NCBI GenBank assembly: GCA_022791355.1
Contig: JAAVYX010000172.1
Span: forward strand, 1 to 7,832
Direction: 5' to 3'
Length of the DNA: 7,832 nt
Source of the DNA: Clostridiales bacterium
GTDB taxonomy: Bacteria > Bacillota > Clostridia > Oscillospirales > Acutalibacteraceae
Part shown: positions 5,013 to 7,832 of the stretch, one piece after another
Layout: the number at the start of each line of letters is the position of its first letter
Position numbering within the stretch: position 1 is the first letter of the stretch
Position numbers and translations under genes: made by a program
Notes under the pieces: generated by a model
What the model was told of the DNA's origin: nothing
The model's database searches: none
Seen by the model: only the letters and a program-made list of their open reading frames with translations

Positions 5013-5945
5013 ATGGTCTACACGGTTACCTTCAATCCGGCCATCGACTATGTGGTGCGTATGGAATCCTTTACGGCCGGCGCGGTCAACCGCACCGCAG
5101 GCGAGCTGATACAGTACGGCGGAAAGGGGATTAACGTATCCGTCATGCTGCGTCGTCTTGGGGTCGCCAACACGGCGCTGGGCTTTGTGGCCGGTTTTAC
5201 CGGACGGGCTGTGGAGGAAGGGCTGCGTACAGAAGGCGTAAACGCCGACTTTATTCGCCTGAGCGGCGGCCTTACCCGCATCAATATTAAAATGATGGCG
5301 GACAAGGAAAGCGAGATCAACGGCCGGGGACCGGACATTGACCAGGCGGCCCTGGCGGCTTTATACGCCAAGCTGGAAGATCTGACGGCTGGGGACTACT
5401 TGGTGCTGGCCGGCAGCGTCCCCGCCTCCCTGCCCGCGGATATATACCGGCGGATTCTGGAGCGGCTTCGGGGCCGGGGGATACAGGCCGTAGTCGACGC
5501 GGAAGGCGGCCTGCTGCGGGAAACCCTTGCTTATAGACCCTTTCTGGTCAAGCCCAATAGCGTCGAGCTGGGAGCCATGTTCGACGCTCGTCTGGAAACC
5601 GACGGCCAGATAGAGGACTGCGCCGGCCGGCTGCGGCAAATGGGAGCCCGCAACATACTGGTCTCCCGTGCCGCCCGCGGGGCCATCCTGCTGGACGAGA
5701 CCGGTCTTGTCCATAAAATTACCGCTCCAAAGGGCCAAGTCAAAAATTCGGTGGGAGCGGGCGACTCCATGGCGGCCGGCTTTCTGGCCGGCTGGCTGGA
5801 AACCGGGGACTACGCCGCCGCCCTGCGTATGGGTACGGCCGCCGGCAGCGCCACCGCCTTTTCTGACGGATTGGCCGAACGGGAGCAGGTGGAAAAGCTG
5901 TTGGAAATGAATTATGAAGCATTCCCATCTCCCTCCGCGGACTAA
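5013..5945 (+). CDS. fruK: 1-phosphofructokinase (PfkB family)
   Basis: FruK phosphorylates fructose 1-phosphate, the product of fructose PTS uptake, to fructose 1,6-bisphosphate with ATP. The 310-residue product starts MVYTVTFNPAIDYVV, the characteristic N-terminus, followed by the substrate-binding GGKGINVSVMLRRLG (36-50). It ends with the PfkB signature NSVGAGDSMAAGFLAGW (245-261), in which Asp251 is the expected catalytic base, and GSATAFSDG (278-286). Length is normal. The ATG at 5013 is chosen because GGAGGG lies 9 bases upstream; the ATG at 5004 abuts it. No fruA or fruR lies in the window, so substrate specificity (fructose 1-phosphate rather than tagatose 6-phosphate) rests on sequence only. 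The last codons and stop lie in repeat copy C. Confidence 0.9.
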   Translation: MVYTVTFNPAIDYVVRMESFTAGAVNRTAGELIQYGGKGINVSVMLRRLGVANTALGFVAGFTGRAVEEGLRTEGVNADFIRLSGGLTRINIKMMADKESEINGRGPDIDQAALAALYAKLEDLTAGDYLVLAGSVPASLPADIYRRILERLRGRGIQAVVDAEGGLLRETLAYRPFLVKPNSVELGAMFDARLETDGQIEDCAGRLRQMGARNILVSRAARGAILLDETGLVHKITAPKGQVKNSVGAGDSMAAGFLAGWLETGDYAAALRMGTAAGSATAFSDGLAEREQVEKLLEMNYEAFPSPSAD

Positions 5946-6226
5946 TACGCGCAGCAGCAGCCCAAAGAGCGGCCCTCGCAGGTAGTCCAAAAGGGGGCTC
6001 TATCTGGGAATTGACAGGAAACTATCGGGGAATTAGCTGCGTTTTCGGATTCGGCAGGCGACAGTCAACCATTCTTTCGCGCGGCTTAAGGCCGCCCTTA
6101 CAAGGCGGCGGTCTTCGCCCCCATGTGACTCGCCGCTGGGGCTTGCGGCGTTTTACGAGGAAATAATCGCCGCAGGCACGATTTTTTCCCGTAAAACTCT
6201 GCCAAGCGTATTGCCTCTTATCGATA
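5931..6226. repeat. Dispersed intergenic repeat, copy C (diverged)
   Basis: The left end, GGACTAATACGCGCAGCAGC, matches copy A's GGGCTAATACGCCCAGCGGC at 17 of 20 positions. CCCTCGCAGGTAGTCC resembles a block of copy B. The right part has GGCTTGCGGCGTTTTAC (6141-6156) and TTTTTTCCCGTAAAAC (6183-6197), which are inverted to each other as well as similar to the right end of copies A and B. It is the longest and most diverged copy. It lies on the same strand, and its left end overlaps the 3' end of fruK. Confidence 0.55.
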
Positions 6227-6332
6227 GGTGATATGGTAAGTCAAAACCGCCTGTGAACAGGCGGTATGCAAAGGGCCTGAAAGGATCTATTACCGGCTTT
6301 AGTCCCTCGAGAGGGGCCTCAATAAAAATCAT
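6153..6332 (-). CDS. Doubtful small ORF (59 aa)
   Basis: The minus-strand frame begins MIFIEAPLEGLKPVIDPFRP and ends REKIVPAAIISS at TAA. AGGAGG lies 15 bases upstream of the ATG, too far to be ideal. The same AGGAGG is 5 bases before a GTG that opens a 7-codon peptide (VRRYDFY read from GTG) overlapping the ATG. The 3' half lies inside repeat copy C, and a hairpin with a short T-run crosses the middle. I do not recognise the protein, and the frame may be a chance reading of repeat DNA. Confidence 0.2.
   Translation of the reverse strand: MIFIEAPLEGLKPVIDPFRPFAYRLFTGGFDLPYHLSIRGNTLGRVLREKIVPAAIISS
6240..6266 (-). terminator. Hairpin with short T-run, minus strand
   Basis: ACCGCCTG and CAGGCGGT (6246-6253, 6258-6265) form a perfect 8-bp stem with a 4-nt loop. 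On the minus strand TTTTGACTT follows, a short U-tract. On the plus strand it is a stable hairpin 20 bp after repeat copy C without a U-tract. Confidence 0.4.
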
Positions 6333-6483
6333 AGCGTCTCACCCGGGCCTCCTAAACGGGGCAAATTTGCTTGCCGTAAGTACGGAACTATATTTACTTT
6401 TGCTTTTCAATTCTTTGGTCCGCCTTTCGCATACGCTTTTTTGTCCCCCGCCAGAGCTAGGGGAGGTCTCATGCTTAAGCGGA
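6267..6483. other. Intergenic stretch, no clear gene
   Basis: It lies between the hairpin after repeat copy C and the sortase terminator. It holds a short palindrome CCCTCGAGAGGG (6304-6315) and an AT-rich patch (about 6385-6440). A 77-codon plus-strand frame crosses it without a ribosome site and ends close to the terminator; it was not called. Confidence 0.4.
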
Positions 6484-6547
6484 TAATAAAAACGCCCCGC
6501 CCGATGGGAATGGCCGTATGCAGCTCGTTCTCATCGGGCGGGGCGTT
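6484..6547 (-). terminator. Strong terminator of the LPXTG protein-sortase operon
   Basis: AACGCCCCGCCCGATG (6491-6506) and CATCGGGCGGGGCGTT (6532-6547) are perfect 16-bp arms around a 25-nt loop. On the minus strand the stem runs into TTTTTATT. It begins directly at the sortase stop codon. The plus strand has no good U-tract. Confidence 0.9.
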
Positions 6548-7180
6548 CTAATCATTATCGGGCGGCGCGCCATCCAGCTCTACGCAGCGCACCGCGACGC
6601 GGCTCCCGCCTCCAACCGTACAGGTAAAAAGGGTCAAATCCCACTCGCCCGCCTCCATCTCCTCCATGGCTGCGGGTCCGAGCTGCCGCACTTCGGTTAC
6701 CTCATACGTAAAGCGGTTCTCATCCATATCTGTAAAAATCACGCTGTCTCCCGGAGCCAGCTTTTTCAAGCCGCCAAAGTGCCGGGGATAGTTGTGCGCC
6801 GCAACAATCAGATCGCCCAGGTAGGCCGACCCCTTGTAGCGGCAAGGGGCCAGCCGCAGCTTGGGGTAACTCCAGTCCTCTATCACTGGGAGAACGAGAT
6901 GCAGGGACGGGACCTCGAGTCTTCCGATGTATCGGTTTCCATCAAACATCTCTGCGGGCATCTCCATTTCCGGCGTAAAAACAGCATCGGGAACCGGCTC
7001 CTCCCCGGGTGACGCCCCGAACCGGCCCGCTTCCGCCTTGTCCAGGGCCGCCGCGTCCATCTGTTCGAGCACATTTTCCACGCTTTTGGCCGCGCGGCCG
7101 GCGTCCCACAGATTGTAAAGGGAAAGGCAGAGGGCTGCCGACAGCAACAGCCCTCCGAAAATCCAATACTTATTCCGCAT
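6548..7180 (-). CDS. Membrane-anchored sortase (cysteine transpeptidase)
   Basis: Sortases cleave LPXTG-type signals between Thr and Gly and join the protein to the cell wall or to another pilin. The 210-residue product has a cytoplasmic start (MRNKYW), one N-terminal membrane segment (about 7-23) and an outward linker. The sortase beta-barrel (about 82-200) contains the catalytic His129 in VAAHNYPRHFGGL, Cys187 in TLFTCTVGG, and Arg194 in SRVAVR. All three active-site residues are present. The class is uncertain: there is no C-terminal membrane helix as in pilus class C enzymes, and the HNYPRHFG region suggests a class B- or D-like enzyme. The ATG at 7180 overlaps the end of the LPXTG gene by 11 nt, so the two are translationally coupled, and that protein is its probable substrate. 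Confidence 0.92.
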   Translation of the reverse strand: MRNKYWIFGGLLLSAALCLSLYNLWDAGRAAKSVENVLEQMDAAALDKAEAGRFGASPGEEPVPDAVFTPEMEMPAEMFDGNRYIGRLEVPSLHLVLPVIEDWSYPKLRLAPCRYKGSAYLGDLIVAAHNYPRHFGGLKKLAPGDSVIFTDMDENRFTYEVTEVRQLGPAAMEEMEAGEWDLTLFTCTVGGGSRVAVRCVELDGAPPDND

Positions 7181-7832
7181 GCTTTTTCTTATGGGTCCAC
7201 AGGCCCGCGCCCAGCGCCGCCGCGCCTGCGGCGGTCAACAGCCAGACCGGCCACCAGACCGCTCCGGTCTGCGGCAGCCGCGAGCCGTCCGGCTGGTCGG
7301 GTTGGTCCGGCTTATCCGAAGAACCGGGTCTGTCCGGCTTGCTCGGGTCATCCGGTTTACTCGGATCGTCCGGCTCATTGGGTTTGTCATCGTTGGTGAT
7401 GATGAAGGTATTATCCTGCTGCATGACGGATACGGTAAAGCCGTCGGGTATATCGGTCTCTTCCACACTCCAGCGATAACCCCCGTCCAGCTTATCCCAT
7501 GTGTAGGTCCAGTTGTTGGCGGCGCTCAGGGTGACCCGCTCATACTCCTGTCCATCGCGGTAAAGCGTCACGGCAACGGAATCCGCCGCTGTCCCGCCGT
7601 TATCCAGCGTCCACCTCTTGAGGACGGTTACGCTGTCTGTGGGCTCATCGGGCGGCGTATCCTTCTTGGTATTGGTAAAGGCAGCCGTACTGGGCGTTTC
7701 GCCGATTGTCCCGGTGATAACGCCGGCGCTGGGCTCGCAGACATAGTCGCCGTCCGCCGTCTCGGTCACGGTATAGGCAAGACCCTGGGGCAGCTCCCGG
7801 GCCGTTTTGCTCTCCCCGTGCTTTAACGTAAA
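7170..7832 (-). CDS. LPXTG-anchored surface protein with Cna-B domain (3' part)
   Basis: Only the C-terminal 220 residues are in the window; the frame is open to the right edge, beginning FTLKHGESKTARELPQGLAY. That first part, ending STAAFTNTK, looks like the end of a pilin or adhesin domain of the FTN type. Next comes a Cna protein B-type domain (about 47-133) from VTVLKRWTL to NTFIITND, with the lysine, glutamate (VEET) and asparagine expected for a self-formed isopeptide bond. A Pro/Asp/Lys linker with PDDPSKPDDPSKPD repeats follows. It ends with the sorting signal LPQTG, a hydrophobic segment and the positive tail HKKKHAE. It is secreted and cell-wall linked, as a pilin or adhesin. Ligand and full length cannot be seen. 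The adjacent sortase probably anchors it. Confidence 0.93.
   Translation of the reverse strand, partial: FTLKHGESKTARELPQGLAYTVTETADGDYVCEPSAGVITGTIGETPSTAAFTNTKKDTPPDEPTDSVTVLKRWTLDNGGTAADSVAVTLYRDGQEYERVTLSAANNWTYTWDKLDGGYRWSVEETDIPDGFTVSVMQQDNTFIITNDDKPNEPDDPSKPDDPSKPDRPGSSDKPDQPDQPDGSRLPQTGAVWWPVWLLTAAGAAALGAGLWTHKKKHAE

Noticed and set aside
6003..6040. TTGACA at 6011-6016 as a promoter in repeat copy C
   Set aside because: No acceptable -10 element at 16-18 bp and no gene downstream on that strand.
6253..6486. 77-codon plus-strand ORF
   Set aside because: No ribosome site, starts inside a hairpin, ends at the sortase terminator, and has no recognisable protein features.
7319..7385. 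Short periodic sequence as a CRISPR or minisatellite
   Set aside because: It encodes the PDDPSKPD linker repeats of the surface protein; the period is codon-based and no spacers exist.

Overview
The window looks like chromosomal DNA from a GC-rich, monoderm, probably spore-forming member of the Clostridia. The evidence is a CtsR heat-shock repressor with its operator, a sortase beside an LPXTG surface protein, a tiny cysteine-rich protein of the clostridial 'high-cysteine HCB protein 13' type, strong Shine-Dalgarno sequences, and sigma-A-like promoters. Gene density is low: about half of the 7.8 kb is intergenic and full of hairpins and a dispersed repeat. No genus can be fixed from sequence alone.

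Layout, left to right. 1-219: no gene recognised. 220-672 (-): ctsR, with a promoter and a CtsR box upstream. 813-992 (-): an unrecognised 59-residue ORF. 993-1943: intergenic, with a 21-bp palindrome, two minus-strand terminators, one plus-strand terminator and repeat copy A. 1944-2108 (+): the cysteine-rich small protein, with a strong terminator. 2109-2483: intergenic, ending in the terminator of the next operon. 2484-4047 (-): an operon of rsmD, coaD and a coiled-coil protein of unknown function, read from a TTGACA/GATAAT promoter near 4190-4219. 4048-5012: intergenic, with repeat copy B and the fruK promoter and leader. 5013-5945 (+): fruK-type 1-phosphofructokinase. 5931-6547: repeat copy C, a doubtful small ORF, hairpins and the sortase terminator. 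6548-7180 (-): sortase. 7170-7832 (-): C-terminal part of an LPXTG-anchored Cna-B protein whose 5' end is outside the window.

How the genes relate. rsmD (16S rRNA methylation), coaD (coenzyme A synthesis) and the coiled-coil gene are tightly coupled (4-nt overlap, then a 2-nt gap). The LPXTG protein and sortase genes overlap by 11 nt, which suggests a dedicated enzyme-substrate pair. CtsR has an operator just after its own promoter, which fits autorepression, but no mcsA follows within the 219 bp visible.

Most unusual is a roughly 170-300 bp intergenic repeat in three same-strand copies (A 1223-1394, B 4312-4532, C 5931-6226). Each is followed within about 8-20 bp by a hairpin, and inverted fragments are recognisable elsewhere. 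I could not assign it to a known element. I did not find a clear defence system, CRISPR array, rRNA, tRNA or complete transposase gene.
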